DNA of 64,000 nt from Heliocidaris erythrogramma (lineage: Eukaryota; Echinodermata; Echinoidea; Camarodonta; Echinometridae): positions 9,040,668-9,104,667 of the forward strand of contig CM046869.1 in the NCBI GenBank assembly GCA_025617745.1. The letters are read 5' to 3'. This document shows positions 34,589-46,535 of this stretch, piece after piece; position 1 is the first letter of the stretch; the number at the start of each line of letters is the position of its first letter. Under the pieces are notes generated by a model, which made no database searches, was not told the origin of the DNA, and saw only the letters and a list, made by a program, of their open reading frames with translations. The position numbers were made by a program, and so were the translations under genes.

Positions 34589-34894
34589 TTGCTTGGTTTC
34601 AGTAGCAAGTAGCTCCTACCCCTGGTTGAAACTTGAAACAATTCTTGGTGTTTACATGTACATGTACATGTAGTTTACATGGAACCTATTTCCCTGCCTA
34701 AATTGGTCTTGAAACAAAAGTCGAAAACAAAGAGAAATGATAAATGATGTTCAAAATTACCATTGAGGGAGGGCTTTTTGGAAGGAGAAATGAAAATGAA
34801 AATGAAGTTATGAAGGGAAACAAGACAAGGCCAGTGCTTTAGATTGTAAGCCTTCAAAAATTAAGCGTTCTGCATCAAGTACAATGTACACTGT

Positions 34895-35039
34895 ACTGGG
34901 GAGCGTTTCATGAAAGGAAGTTGTCGGATATCTTATCCGACAACTGTTATAAGCTACTGAAATCCTTGCATCTGATTGGCTGAGAGCAAATTTGTCGGAT
35001 AAAATATCTGACAAGTCCTTTCATGAAACGCTCCCCTGG
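34895..35039. mobile_element. GGGCCC-type MITE variant with perfect 21-bp inverted ends, copy 6
   Basis: Positions 34898-34918 (starting GGGGAGCGTTTCATGAAAGG) are the exact reverse complement of 35016-35036. Inside the left end lies a second hairpin, AGTTGTCGGAT/ATCCGACAACT. The core TGATTGGCTGAGAGCAAATT is the family core. Perfect ends imply a young insertion or a recently active subfamily. Confidence 0.85.
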
Positions 35040-35109
35040 TGTTCCTTTTATAGGAAATTGTCCACACACACACACAAAAAAAACCATACGCACACAAAAA
35101 ATGGCTTTT

Positions 35110-36330
35110 AATATAATAACACCCAATATCCCAAACCATAAGAATTGTAAATAGCGATAAATCTGTTTACAAAGCACATCAGTTCACATTACAGTGAACA
35201 TCAATAACATTAGCAATTTTGGATTTTTTGCAGAAGTAATATCAGATTGTTGTTGTTTTCACCAAAGCCAGAGCCTTTCTGAAGGGGATCTTTCACACAA
35301 AAAAATATATATTCCAAAGTTCCTAATTTTTTTTTTAATACAGCAACAGCTCTGTACATATTAGTTTTCACTACAGTAAGCTCAAATAGTGCTAGCATCT
35401 TTGTAGAAATATATATGTACACTGTAATACCATTTTTGTTGTTTTTGGCACTTTCAAGGGCAAATCCTTTCAGAATGGGCATCTTAAAATAAAATACATA
35501 TACATGTACAGTTGTATACATTGTATGAAAAAAAAAATAAGATGAACCATACAAAACATACTGCATATTAAGCTCGTACAAAATGTAGCATCTTTGCAGT
35601 TGTTTTTAGCAATGCCAGAGCCTTTCAGAAAAGGATCTTTCAAATATAAAAATATCCCAAACCACAACAAATTGAAAATGGTGATAAATACTATTAGTTA
35701 CACCCTGCTTGTTCACGGAATACGGGAAATATCTACGTTCTGGTTCCATATTCCATGAGGCTGGAGGCCGAATGGAATATGGAACCAGAACGTAGATATT
35801 TCCCGTATTCCGTGAGAACAAGCAGTGTGCAACGGTTTTATCCCTTAAAGTGTACACATATAATTTATTGGTCAAGAATACGGAATTATCTTTCAGAAAA
35901 ATTGACCAATCAGATTACAGAATTCATGAAAAAAAGCGCCCACTATTAAGAGATAAATGTATATGTAGAGGGGTATGTGCAAAACACATCTGCTCACACT
36001 ACAGCTCACATTATGATAGCAAAATAGTAGAAGCATGGACCTCCTCTCTTGTAGGTCCATGGTAGAAGTTATGCCACATTGTTACTTTTATCAAGGTCAA
36101 AGATTTTCAGAAAGGCACTTTTTATTCAAAGGTAAAAAATAAACCATAAAACTTGTAAATAGCAACAAATCTTTACAAATTAGATCAGCTTTATATACAC
36201 ACGACACTACAGTAAGCTCAAATAGTGATATCACCTTTTTAAAAGTAATGCCTCATTGTTGCTGTTGATCAAGGATGAAGCCTTTCAGAAAGGGCATCTT
36301 TCGAAAAAAATACCATTTACAGCCAACTGT
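35110..36330. repeat. Diverged tandem array, unit about 180-240 bp
   Basis: The motif GAGCCTTTC(T/A)GAA then GGATCTTTC recurs near 35270, 35620 and (variant GAAGCCTTTCAGAAAGGGC) 36280. CACTACAGTAAGCTCAAATA occurs near 35370 and 36205. AACCATAA(A/G)AACTTGTAAATAG-like blocks occur near 35135 and 36145. Units are old and uneven, and the 35706-35824 palindrome interrupts the array. Confidence 0.6.
35706..35824. repeat. Near-perfect 50-bp-arm palindrome
   Basis: The left arm 35706-35755 and right arm 35773-35824 are reverse complements except for a 2-nt bulge (TTCACGG against CCGTGAGAA), with a 17-nt spacer. It would form a strong hairpin as RNA on either strand. Confidence 0.9.
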
Positions 36331-36630
36331 GACAAGTTTACAGGGTTGAAGGTTGGTCGCTATGGTGATGTTGATTCATCGCCCATGCACTTACCCCATG
36401 CAGTGATTTTGTGGGATGCTTTGAGATTGTGATATATGTGATTTTTTTTTTTACTGTCAACCACATGTTGTTATGATGGTTATGAAAGTGATATGTTTTG
36501 GTTACAGAAAATGTTGACTTCTGGTCATTGTACATTGTGAAAGATAAATCAGAAAGTAACTTTCAAAGGTTTTTATTGAAAAATTATCAAACTTGTAGTA
36601 CGTATTTTTATTCCATAAAAAGAGGTTGCA

Positions 36631-36925
36631 TTTGAAAGGGCAATCCAACCTTGGTAATAACTTGATTTGTGTGAAAGCAGACAAATAAGAAAAACAGGAT
36701 CTGAAAGTTTGAAAGAAACAGGACAAGAAAGTTATGGATGTTTGAAAAACGAGATCACTAGATATACATGTATATATGAGAATCTCAAATTGTCAATTTG
36801 GTCAATCGACTGTGACATATTGGTCGGTCAACTCTCCCGTTTGTTGTACACCAAAATATCATTAATTTTAGCAGTTTTCTCCTAAACGCCTTTTCCCTTG
36901 GGGCAGTACTCAAAATATATTGAGT
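36631..36925. mobile_element. TTAA-type element (GGGCAATCC family), partial copy
   Basis: It begins AAAGGGCAATCCAACCTTGG. It matches the reverse complement of the right arm of 24433-25025, through ACTCTCCCGTTTGT and CAGTACTCAAAATATATTG. Confidence 0.7.
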
Positions 36926-37077
36926 GACAACAGTACGAGGCAGTAAAATGTAGGCATGTAGTATGCACATTGTACTTGGACTAGGAAAATGCACATCACT
37001 GAGTAATAAAATTCTGTAAAAATATTCCTTATTTTTTTCTGCTAAGTGAGAATGTAAAATATACACAGTTGTATCCA

Positions 37078-37337
37078 ATAGACCGCTTCTGTATTAAATG
37101 TATACATGTATACATGTACACATGTAAATTTATGCACATATATTCTCTGAGCACCTAGTGACGGGCTATTCCATGAACACGCTGTTTATAAATGAGCCTC
37201 AATGCTTGGAATCCAGTTTGCATACATTATTTGTTGCTATGCCTGGCAAGCCTCAGCAAGCTTTCAGGTTGTCAAGAACAACCTTTGTTTGAAAGGTATG
37301 TATAAAATTTGCATACATTTAACGAAGCGGCTTATTC
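37078..37337. mobile_element. TAGACC-type MITE, copy C
   Basis: The ends are TAGACCGCTTC and GAAGCGGCTTA. The interior CAATGCTTGGAATCCAG and TTGTCAAGAACAACCTTTG is shared with copy A (inverted) and copy B. Confidence 0.7.
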
Positions 37338-37370
37338 CAAGATGACAAATACAGAAACTGTTATTTATCC

Positions 37371-37597
37371 TATAGACCTGTTTACTAATTTTATGCATAC
37401 GTTTTGAACAAAAGTTTCTCTTGACGACTCAAAAGCTTGCCAGAGGCTTGCCTGACATAGCAACAACTAATGTATGCAAAATGGATTCCATCTATAGAGA
37501 TGCCATTATGCATAGCAGGTGCACTGAATAGTTGGTACATGTAACTAAGGATTCTGAAGAGAAACATGCATAAATTGAAATAAGTAAACAGGTCTAT
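37371..37597. mobile_element. TAGACC-type MITE, copy D
   Basis: The ends TATAGACCTGTTTACTAA and TAAGTAAACAGGTCTAT are inverted. It lies only 33 bp from copy C and in opposite interior orientation. Confidence 0.72.
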
Positions 37598-38567
37598 TGT
37601 ACAGTAAATGATCATGAGTGATATTAAGTCATTTGCCAACAGCACTTAATACACAAACATCAATCATCATCAGTTCCCTTGATCAACATGCATTTAAACT
37701 CCTGATACCGATCTGCTCTAGTGTAATTGCACACTTAGCATTACAACAAAGGCAATAAATCACACTCAACTGTAATAAAGGAAGTACTTGCTTATAATTT
37801 GTTAGAAGTATCCTAAATAAAAGAACTACATGTAATTTGGTCTATTTCAATATAATAATATATTACTATATATACCTACAATTGTATTCCTAATTTATAA
37901 CTGCAAAATTTACATCAAATAGACATTTCTATAGCAAGTCATGAAAATTTACATAATATAGATGTATGGGAAAGTTAGTTTGCAATTTATACAGAGCATT
38001 TTGACGATAGAGGCATAATAAACCAAGGAGTTCTCAAAGGTGAAGTACATTACTACATTACACATTCTTGTTCATTTTTTCTTCAGCACAAAAATCACCC
38101 TTTAACCCAGAGCAGTTCATATTTTTGTTAAGGTCTAAATTAATCAGCTTTCCCTCCTCAAATTGGCAACAATTATTCTTTTCCCTACTTGCATATAGTT
38201 TGAAAAAAAATTAAAAATCTTTATTAACTGAACCAATCTGAATGAGTATTGTAAAATTGAACAGAAAATATGCAAATTTGCACACGAAAATAGTGATATA
38301 TTTTATACTGCACTGCCAATTTAGACAATTCAATGATTAGTTACAATTAAATTGCTCAGCACAACGTACTGCATTAAAAATGGGACTCAAAATTTTCAGT
38401 GAATTTTGCTCTTTCTGCTCATGTATAATGCGTAATTCCTACTAGCATTCTGGATCAAAAGTTACTGCAAAGGTGTCACTGAAAGGAGAAACTGTACTGC
38501 TATTGGTTAATAATCTTAAATTAAAAAAAAAACAATAATCATTTTCATAAAGAAAAGGTACATAACG

Positions 38568-38850
38568 TGGAGAAGAGTGGAGAAGACTCGACGTTTCGGA
38601 CAGGTTGACTGTCCGCCATCAGGAGTCAACGTTGAGTCTTCTCCACTCTCAGCCTTCTCATCTGGTTTACAGTCCTTTTCAGGACTTCACACTTTCAAGA
38701 AAGATTACTTCTACACTCTCTGAATTTCTATCTCGCCTTTCCTTTTCTTCTCCTCTCAACTGTTCTCCACTTTCTCTTACTCAACAGTCCTTTTCAGGAC
38801 TAACCACATGGTAAACCGTAAACCTTCTCCACGTTATCAGTACCACCCTG
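38568..38850. mobile_element. Penelope-like-element terminal fragment (probable)
   Basis: It contains a hammerhead-like motif (38585-38627) enclosed by a larger inverted repeat: GTGGAGAAGACTCGACGT at 38576-38593 against ACGTTGAGTCTTCTCCAC at 38629-38646 (one mismatch). It then has two GTCCTTTTCAGGACT palindromes (about 38671 and 38787) and ends near CTTCTCCACGTTATCAGTACC. Hammerhead motifs with this layout are known from Penelope-like retroelements. No reverse transcriptase is seen. Confidence 0.5.
38585..38627 (-). ncRNA. Hammerhead-ribozyme-like motif
   Basis: On minus: stem I strand GACTC, core CTGATGG, stem II CGGACAG with loop TCAAC and CTGTCCG, core GAAA (overlapping the last G of stem II), palindromic stem III ACGT, cleavage triplet GTC, and stem I return GAGTC. 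It deviates from consensus at A9 (G here), so catalysis is uncertain. Confidence 0.5.
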
Positions 38851-39027
38851 CAAACCTCTACCTTCAAAATCATCTGAAAAGGTACATGTACACAATTAAG
38901 GATCCCTAAAATAGGCCTCAAGCTGACTTGAACTCTGTCTGTTCCATGCAATGGCACTATTTTATTCCTGCTGACAGTAGGCTATCATCTTTCAATTACC
39001 AGCTACTCATCTCGTCTACATGTATAT

Positions 39028-41680
39028 GTACAAACTAGGGGTGGGAGTTTCGGGTATTTTTTCAAATCGGGAACCCGACGATTTTTCGGGCGGGTTCCCG
39101 GTTACCCAAAAATCATCTAACACAAATTACAAGCTTATATTTACCCCTAAGAAGCTATTAACACTGGGAAAAACTCCTTCGTGTTTGGCACCTGAAATAA
39201 ACAATTCAAGGGAAAAAAAGAGACTGGGAAAATCGTGGGCGCAAGACATGATATTAGGCCTAAGCCTCCTAAATTTAATCCATAGAAATCATCGATAATA
39301 ATCATGCCAGCGCCTTAGCCTTAGGTAAATAATGGTCAACAGTCCCTTGCACATGTTTATCCAAAAATACACACATGAACTTGAAAGGAAGGGAAATACA
39401 ATGAAATCTCAAAGAAAAACTTGTTTGAGACGATGATCATGATGATTCTTTATAATTTTGCACGAGCAGCCCTTGGGAATTTTGACATCTGATCGTAAAG
39501 AGAGCAAGAGGCACTTGTAGACAAACTTCACGCGTAGTATCAATTGATGTCCCTGACGAAAATGGCGAGCTTTCTCTGCTACAGTCCTCATACGTGTACA
39601 CATTGTAATTCCCCACGCACGATCAACGATAGTTTCCTTCTCAAAGAACTCATCGCGAGGCGTCAATTATTGAAATTCACACACACACATACACACACTT
39701 CATGTAGCCTACCACAGTCTACTGATATTCGTAAATGTATGCTAGTCCGATCTCTCTTCGTATACACACAGACACGCTCATCAGATCATGCTTCTTTTAT
39801 TTAGAATTTAGAAAGTGCAAGTTCATAAACGAAAACTGAAAACAAGATTTTTATATTTTTTCCTTTTTTTGGGGGGGGGGGTAATCATTTCTTTCTGACT
39901 GACTCTCTCTCTCTCTCACTCTCTCTCTCTCATAAATGACAGGGTTTATTTTAAAGAAAGGGTTCTTAAACTGCTTTGCCTGAATTAAAAAAAATGCGTG
40001 GGCCTAGTGTATTAGTGTATTAGACAATAGTGATGTAACCCTTTTATATTTGTAAGTTATAACCCGTCCCTCAACGTTACGGCCCCACCCCTTCCCCCAC
40101 GTGATGGAGATCGGAGACAATAATTAATAAATGAAACAAAGGAAACATGCATAGATGTCTTCTCAACAGTCAAGTAGTCAACAGGTAACTTTTCATTATG
40201 ACATTTTCGTTGTGCATGTACATGTAAATAAAGACGTTCTTTCAAAGGACTAAATGCAAAACAAAGAAGAGCTGGTATGTGTTTTCTGTCATCAGCATGA
40301 TCTTCATAACCATCATATCATCATCATAACATAATTATCATATCATCATGATTCATGATGATCGTCATCATAATCATCATCAAAGACATCATCATCATCA
40401 TTATCATCTTGATAATCATTATCGTGAAAACAAGTATCATCAAAAAATATCAAAAAATATCAAACCAACCACTTCATCCCTGCCCGATCGTAACTTCATC
40501 CTTTTACGCACATGCGGTTCCCCTTTGATATTCGATCTGTTTATACGAAGCGCCTTCGCGTCGCGCCCAATGCCGCGGCGGTGTGAATTAAGGATCAAAG
40601 GAACGGGGAGGAAAAAAGGCGCAAACCTTCATTGGCTGGTTGGCATATTTTGCGCATGTCATGACTTGTGGTCATCAAATGAGGTCACAAGCCCAATTTT
40701 ATGAATGAAATTCTTGATCGTGCGCACTCTAGACAGCCTTTGCTTCCCATGCCTTGTTTTTCACTTTCGCATGAATGAAGGATATTATTTTGGATATATC
40801 GCCATGGATATAATCTGATTTTAGTAATTTCGAATTTATTAATTGTGTGCTAAAGTTTCAGGAATTGCGACAGTGCCAAATCGTGCTCGCGCTTAATCTT
40901 GTTGATGTTAATACATCTGTTCATATACGAGTCATATTCATGAATGAGATGCCGCGTGCGAGTATGGAGCGACGGTTGATGTTGAATATGGATGAGTTTG
41001 TAAGCTTTACGCCCGTTGATCGCTCATGACTACGACATATTGTTTACTCAAAATAAGGGGGAAAGGCATTCAAATGCAAATTATATTATGGGTTTGATGA
41101 ACCAATGAGCATGCAGTCTCTGAATCGCGGCTGTGGGCTTTGCTGTCTGTGTATACGAATGTGTAAGGTTTAAGGGTTATGTGTTATAGTAAGTTGAACG
41201 AATCGAAAGCGCATCACTGCAGTGGGGCGCTACATGTACAAGTCGTATTCATGATGAGATGCCACGTGCGAGTAATCCGAGTATGGAGCGACGGTTGATG
41301 TTGAATATGGATGAGTTTGTAAACTTTACGCCCGTTGATCGCTCATGACTACGACATATTGTTTACTCCCAATAAGGGGGAAGGGCATTCAAATGCAAAT
41401 TATGTTATGGGTTCGATGAACCAATGAGCATGCAGTCTCTGAATCGCGGCTGTGGGCTTTGCTGTCTGTGTATAACGAATGTTATAGTAAGTTGAACGAA
41501 TCCAAAGCGCATCACTGCAGTGGGGCGCTACATGGATTTTTCATTTAATGGCTGGTCGACGATGAGTAATCATTAAAATACTTATTTTCGGGAAACGGGC
41601 ATGTAATATTTTGACCCGGGACCCGATGCTCTCGGGCGGGACTCGGGTACCCGGTTTTTAGTCCCAGCACTAGTACAAAC
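39028..41680. mobile_element. hAT-like non-autonomous DNA transposon with 8-bp target duplication
   Basis: GTACAAAC flanks the element exactly at 39028-39035 and 41673-41680. Its ends are TAGGGGTGGGAGTTTCGGGT and, in reverse complement, TAGTGCTGGGACTAAAAACC, matching at TAG-G-TGGGA. Subterminal regions on both sides are rich in CGGGT/ACCCG motifs, typical of transposase-binding repeats. The 2637-bp interior has no transposase. It holds ATC microsatellite (40300-40450) and a ~300-bp tandem duplication (40930-41535). Confidence 0.82.
40915..41535. repeat. ~300-bp tandem duplication inside the hAT-like element
   Basis: GAGCGACGGTTGATGTTGAA at 40968 recurs at 41287, and CACTGCAGTGGGGCGCTACA occurs at the end of each unit (about 41215 and 41513). 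The second unit has lost about 20 bp (GTAAGGTTTAAGGG region). Confidence 0.88.
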
Positions 41681-42370
41681 ACATGTACATCAACTGTTGG
41701 TTAAAAGGCAGAGGAACCGACATACATGTACTGTATTATGCAATTAAAACAGACACAAAACAACTAGGCAAACAATGTACATCTACATGTAAAAAAGGAG
41801 GATTTATCCTAATATTTTTAGTTGAAATGGCTTTTAGACAAAGACGAGTTGTAGATTACAGTGGGGGAAAAAAATTAATCTGATTACCGGTATACCTTTT
41901 TACATTTAAAACTTGTCTTTAACCAAGGTAAATCAGTTTCATCTGCCTCAATAAAAATAAATCATTTTTTTTCTCTCTCTCTTTTTTTTGTATAGTTCAC
42001 ATGAGCTCTTTTAAAGTTATTTTCTTCAAAATTAATATTACTATGATGTTCATATCTTTATGATCTTGAGCTTCTCTGACAGAGCTCTTTTCAAAAAGCT
42101 CTTTTGAGAATTTCGTGTGCTTAATTGCCTTTGACCCTAGTGTATTGTACATTCCAAGTAAAGAGCAGTGTGGTTTCTATTCAATTTGCCCATCACTTGA
42201 TCAACACTATTAATAGTTAAAGCAGTCAATTCTGTAGTAGGTACATATGTACAGTAACACTGTACATGGAGCTTTTTGGATGTACAGTACATGTATGTTG
42301 AGCTACATTTATGCATGTTCCAAACTTCCAATATATGCACACATTCACTTCTCAGTGCACATGTCAGCTG

Positions 42371-42503
42371 GGGCCCATTTCACGAAACCGTCATAAGTCT
42401 AAGTTCGTGGACATCCCATAGAAACGCGTGTTGATTTTACAACACACGTTTCTATGTATTGTCCAAGAAGTTAGACTTATGACGGTTTCGTGAAACGGGG
42501 CCC
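42371..42503. mobile_element. Near-perfect palindrome with GGGCCC ends (different subfamily)
   Basis: It starts GGGCCCATTTCACGAAACCG and ends as its complement, with ACTTATGACGGTTTCGTGAA on the right arm. The arms are about 62 bp around a TTTTA loop. The outer ends resemble the other GGGCCC elements but the core differs. Confidence 0.85.
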
Positions 42504-43412
42504 ATGTTTCATAATTTGATAAGAACAGTTGGCCAGTTTGCAAACCATCTTCAGATGCTAGTCATAAGCCTGTCCTCTACATGTTCATACTATGTACATG
42601 TACATACAAAATCACAATAACAAATTTTGTATTTGATATGAAATGCTTCCTCGCTGTTTGTTTCATGCAGGAAGTATGTTTTTTTAACATAAATTGCAAC
42701 TGTTGGCAGACATCCAAGTAGATCTAAACTGTGATTAACAAACAAGTTTTATGCCTCAAAGTCTGACCCTATTGATACAATCCAATCCAATCTACATGTA
42801 GAGTCATTGGTGTCTAGTGCCCTTTCCATGGAATTACAAAGGGTTTCAAAAGTTGCTCCACAAAGTATAGAGTACAGCCAGGGCTGCTTAAAATGATAAA
42901 AACACTTCAAAAAAGATCATTTGAGCCAATAAGGCATACTGGGCTGTTCAAAAGTTTCTTGAATTTGGTTGAAATAATTATATTATAATAAATAATAATC
43001 AGTCAGCTTCAAAATCAAGATTTGCATTCATCTATTACAGTATGTGTGTGCATACATTGTGTAGCTCAAGACTAGTTTAGGACCGTTTCATTTTGTTGAA
43101 CAAAATTTGACACAAGCATTGGCATCAACTTGAAAATTAATGTTAATAATGGCCTCCGTTCGTCAAAGAATATAAATACAACGGGAAGCCGTGCCTAAAA
43201 GCATTGGTATGTGCGGCGGCCATCTTGGAAAAATATCAAATATCAAATAACATGGTACCTCCTCCTCATTTTCGAAAAAATGCAGACAAGAAACTAGGAA
43301 TCAATTTTATTTGGCCTTAGTTTGGTTGTTTTTTTTCAAAACAGAAAAAAGGAAGGATGAAAATTTGTACTTACATAATAAGAATAATTAATCTATGTAC
43401 CTCACTTCCCAA

Positions 43413-43438
43413 CCCCCCCCCCCCCCCCCCCCCCCCCC
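43413..43438 (+). repeat. Poly-C run (26 C)
   Basis: Uninterrupted C homopolymer. Confidence 0.85.
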
Positions 43439-43579
43439 GTGCTGTAGCACCTATTCAAACGACTTGACCTCACTAGTGCGCAATGACTAGGACGTACCAC
43501 CGACAGTTTCCCCCGCTGCATATACCGGGAAACTATCGGTGGTACCAGTGATGGCGCAACAGTGAGTTTGAGGAATCTA

Positions 43580-43893
43580 GGACAACCCGACCACCGGACA
43601 GCTTGACCCAAGACAACTCGACTGTGTTTTCGGACAACTCGACACCTACTTTTTTTCTTCTAACAAATTTCATGAACAGAGTTTCACAGCATGGCTACAA
43701 AAGACATTTTCTGCATCAAGTATGTTGATATGATATTGATATGACACCCAACCCTAATGAAATTTGTTAGAAGAAAAAAGTAGGTTGAGTTGTCCGAAAA
43801 CGCAGCCCACCCTGGACAACTCGACCCGGTCGAGTTGTTCAGGCTATTGGGTCGAGTTGTCTTGGGTCGTGCTGTCCGGTGGTCGGGTTGTCC
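43580..43893. mobile_element. Foldback element with ~90-bp two-block inverted ends
   Basis: The outer block GGACAACCCGACCACCGGAC (43580) pairs with GTCCGGTGGTCGGGTTGTCC (ending 43893). The inner block CGGACAACTCGACACCTACT continues to CTTCTAACAAATTTCA (43632-43672) and pairs with 43758-43797. A GTCGAGTTGTC motif repeats several times in the right arm. Confidence 0.82.
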
Positions 43894-44041
43894 GGACCCC
43901 AGTTTGAGTCATGTGAATCGGCACTACAACACGATGCCAGCAAAACGCATTTTTTCATCAAATTACCCATCAAATCGTGGATATATATTGGATGACTGCT
44001 AGTGAGGTACAAGAATTTTCTTAATATTTAAGTATGATGGG

Positions 44042-44675
44042 GTGACCATATTTCGCGCACATTCAAATTTTTATTAGAAATGTGATATTCGATACTTGAT
44101 TTCTCATATTCTACAATAATTTATTTATAAAGTTTTATACCAAACGGAAAGCAAAATTCTGGACTAAAACTTGATTCAACAAGAACATTAATCGACGAAG
44201 AATTTCGGAAATATCGCGATCTCAAAACCCAGTGTCGGATCGCAAAACACTGAAGAAAAAAAAAAGGGCATAAAAACCACGAGACCTAAGTTCGCGCACG
44301 TAAATTAACATATAAGTTACCCAACGTAGCGGTCCAGCAAAGGGAAGATAATTGCATCATTTGTAAGACAAAATATCATACAATCATTTGGTATCACGTT
44401 TTACCTACAACTTTGATGACATCTTCTATCAAAATGAGGATTTTTGGACCGTTGTTGGTAACTTCATATTTTTCGGAAACTGACGCAAAAAGTAGCAAAA
44501 TTGCCGATATTTTGTCAATATCTTCATAATTTCTCACCCAACTTAAAAGAAAATATAGTCCATATGTAATTTTAGCTTCCTCTATCTAATAGCGCTATCA
44601 GATTTTCGAAATCTTTTGTAGTTTTTTAGATATTGCCCTGTGCGCGAACTTAGGTCATGCGCGAAATATGGTCAC
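44042..44675. mobile_element. DNA-transposon-like element with 18-bp inverted ends
   Basis: GTGACCATATTTCGCGCA at the left is exactly reverse-complemented at the right end (44658-44675). A second inverted pair, GACCTAAGTTCGCGCAC (44283) and GTGCGCGAACTTAGGTC (44640), lies inside. No transposase frame is seen. Confidence 0.72.
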
Positions 44676-46535
44676 ACCACCATACAAATTTTCATCTTTC
44701 CTTTTCCTATTTTGAAAAAAAGGGTCATCGAGTGTGTACACGCTGCTGTGTAAAGTCAATGGAGGATGTGAATGGAGGATGGAGGATGGCTTATTTCACG
44801 AGAATGCCAAAAAAAGCAACCAAACTAATGCAGATTCTGACTATTAGTAGATTTGTACCTGGACTCTGGAGCTCACTTGAGTTATCAACTATGTCTACGG
44901 TGACTATGCTACATTGGGAAGCTTCTGTCTGTCTTGGTCGGAGGAGAGCCTAGGCTTAATTTTAATTCCTCAAAAGTTTTTTTAAAATGTTATAATTATT
45001 ACTAAAATATTAGGGTCTATCTAGGCCTATATAAAACTCCTCCAAACAGACGGACTTCTCAGTCTAACAATCATGTTAGTTTATCATAGTTGATGCTGCT
45101 TGATGCAGTATTTTTCGTACAATCAAACAAAACAGCAAACCAACGTACACAGACATGACAGATCTCATAATAAATTCCGGACACACAACACCAGTATTTA
45201 CTATTAGTGACAGTACGGCAGTAGTGAGTAGTCAGTACCCATCCTACCATTTTCGCACACACATGCACGGTCTACAGTACGCCCGAACTCTGGCTGCGGT
45301 GAGATGGCGAGTGCCCGACGGGCAGTGGCGTAAATAAAATTGGCTCTTTGTTCAAAAACTTACCAAAGAATACGTATTTATATAACTAACAAAGTGATAA
45401 GACTTACCTCCAGATGTGTAAATCACATTATGAATCAATTCCTTCATTCATTACGCATGAAGATAAGGTCCAACAAGACAGGGTTACACCAACGTTTTCA
45501 AATTTACTGTGGATGTATGCACAACGCCATTCCCTAACAACGCCAAAATTGGGTCATGCGCTAGCGCTGGCAGGCACTATATTATGTTGGAAGAATGGAT
45601 AATGGGGGGGGGGGGGGCGGGAGGGGCGAGGGAATCAAAATGATATTGTAGCGCATATTCGTGCGTGCCGTTTTTTTGTACTTGTGTACGTGTAAGCATT
45701 GGTCAAACCTAAATTTATATTACGTCAAGCAAGGGGAGAACCTCTTTATTAGCGACCACATTAATTTTGGTAAAGCCGCCTTTCAGTTTTGACGTCAGAT
45801 CTGATCCGAAGAAACTTCGTGAAATAGTAGATTCCGGCTATCATAAATCCCACTCGTTCAGAGATACATATTCATAATCATATTCCCACATTCTCTATAC
45901 ATCAACTGGTGGGTGTGGGGGGGGGGGGGGGGGGGAGCTGCCATTATATAGCCTCAAATAACACAATGTGATCAACATAATTAACAAGAGAAATAACTTG
46001 ACTGCTGACAAGAATAACACATGCACGTGGACGCTGTATAAGCCTTCATCTTCATATTAATATAGGCCTACTCAAGACAAACAATAATGTCTTGTCTTGT
46101 CTTTCCGTTGACGCCCACAATCAATGAGTTGATTATTATGGCATTTCAGGTGTAGATCTAGACCTGTGGGATTGGGACAGGTGTACCACTACACCGGGGT
46201 TACCCCCTACTCTTATTCGAATAGTGCAGTGGGTTCTTATGTAAATGGACGTTATAGATCTGGACATAGAGGCATCACTACCTGCGTCCAGAACTCAACC
46301 TTAAGTTCATTTGACATATGATAACAAAGAGAAAAACAAGAGCAAAAGAAAAGCAAAATATTATAATCTGCAAGCCAAAAAAAAAATAATAATAAGGCCT
46401 ATAGGACTATTAATAACCGATTCCATTACATTTTCAAAGACTCGTGTAATACTCGGTTCTTGTATAGCGCATGATACATTTTTTTTAAAAATCAATTTCT
46501 CTATATCCGCTTCCAAAGTCAAAGAGCTCAGCCTA

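Noticed and set aside
35706..35824. Palindrome considered as a transcription terminator
   Set aside because: Eukaryotic pol II termination does not use such hairpins and no transcript end is evident.
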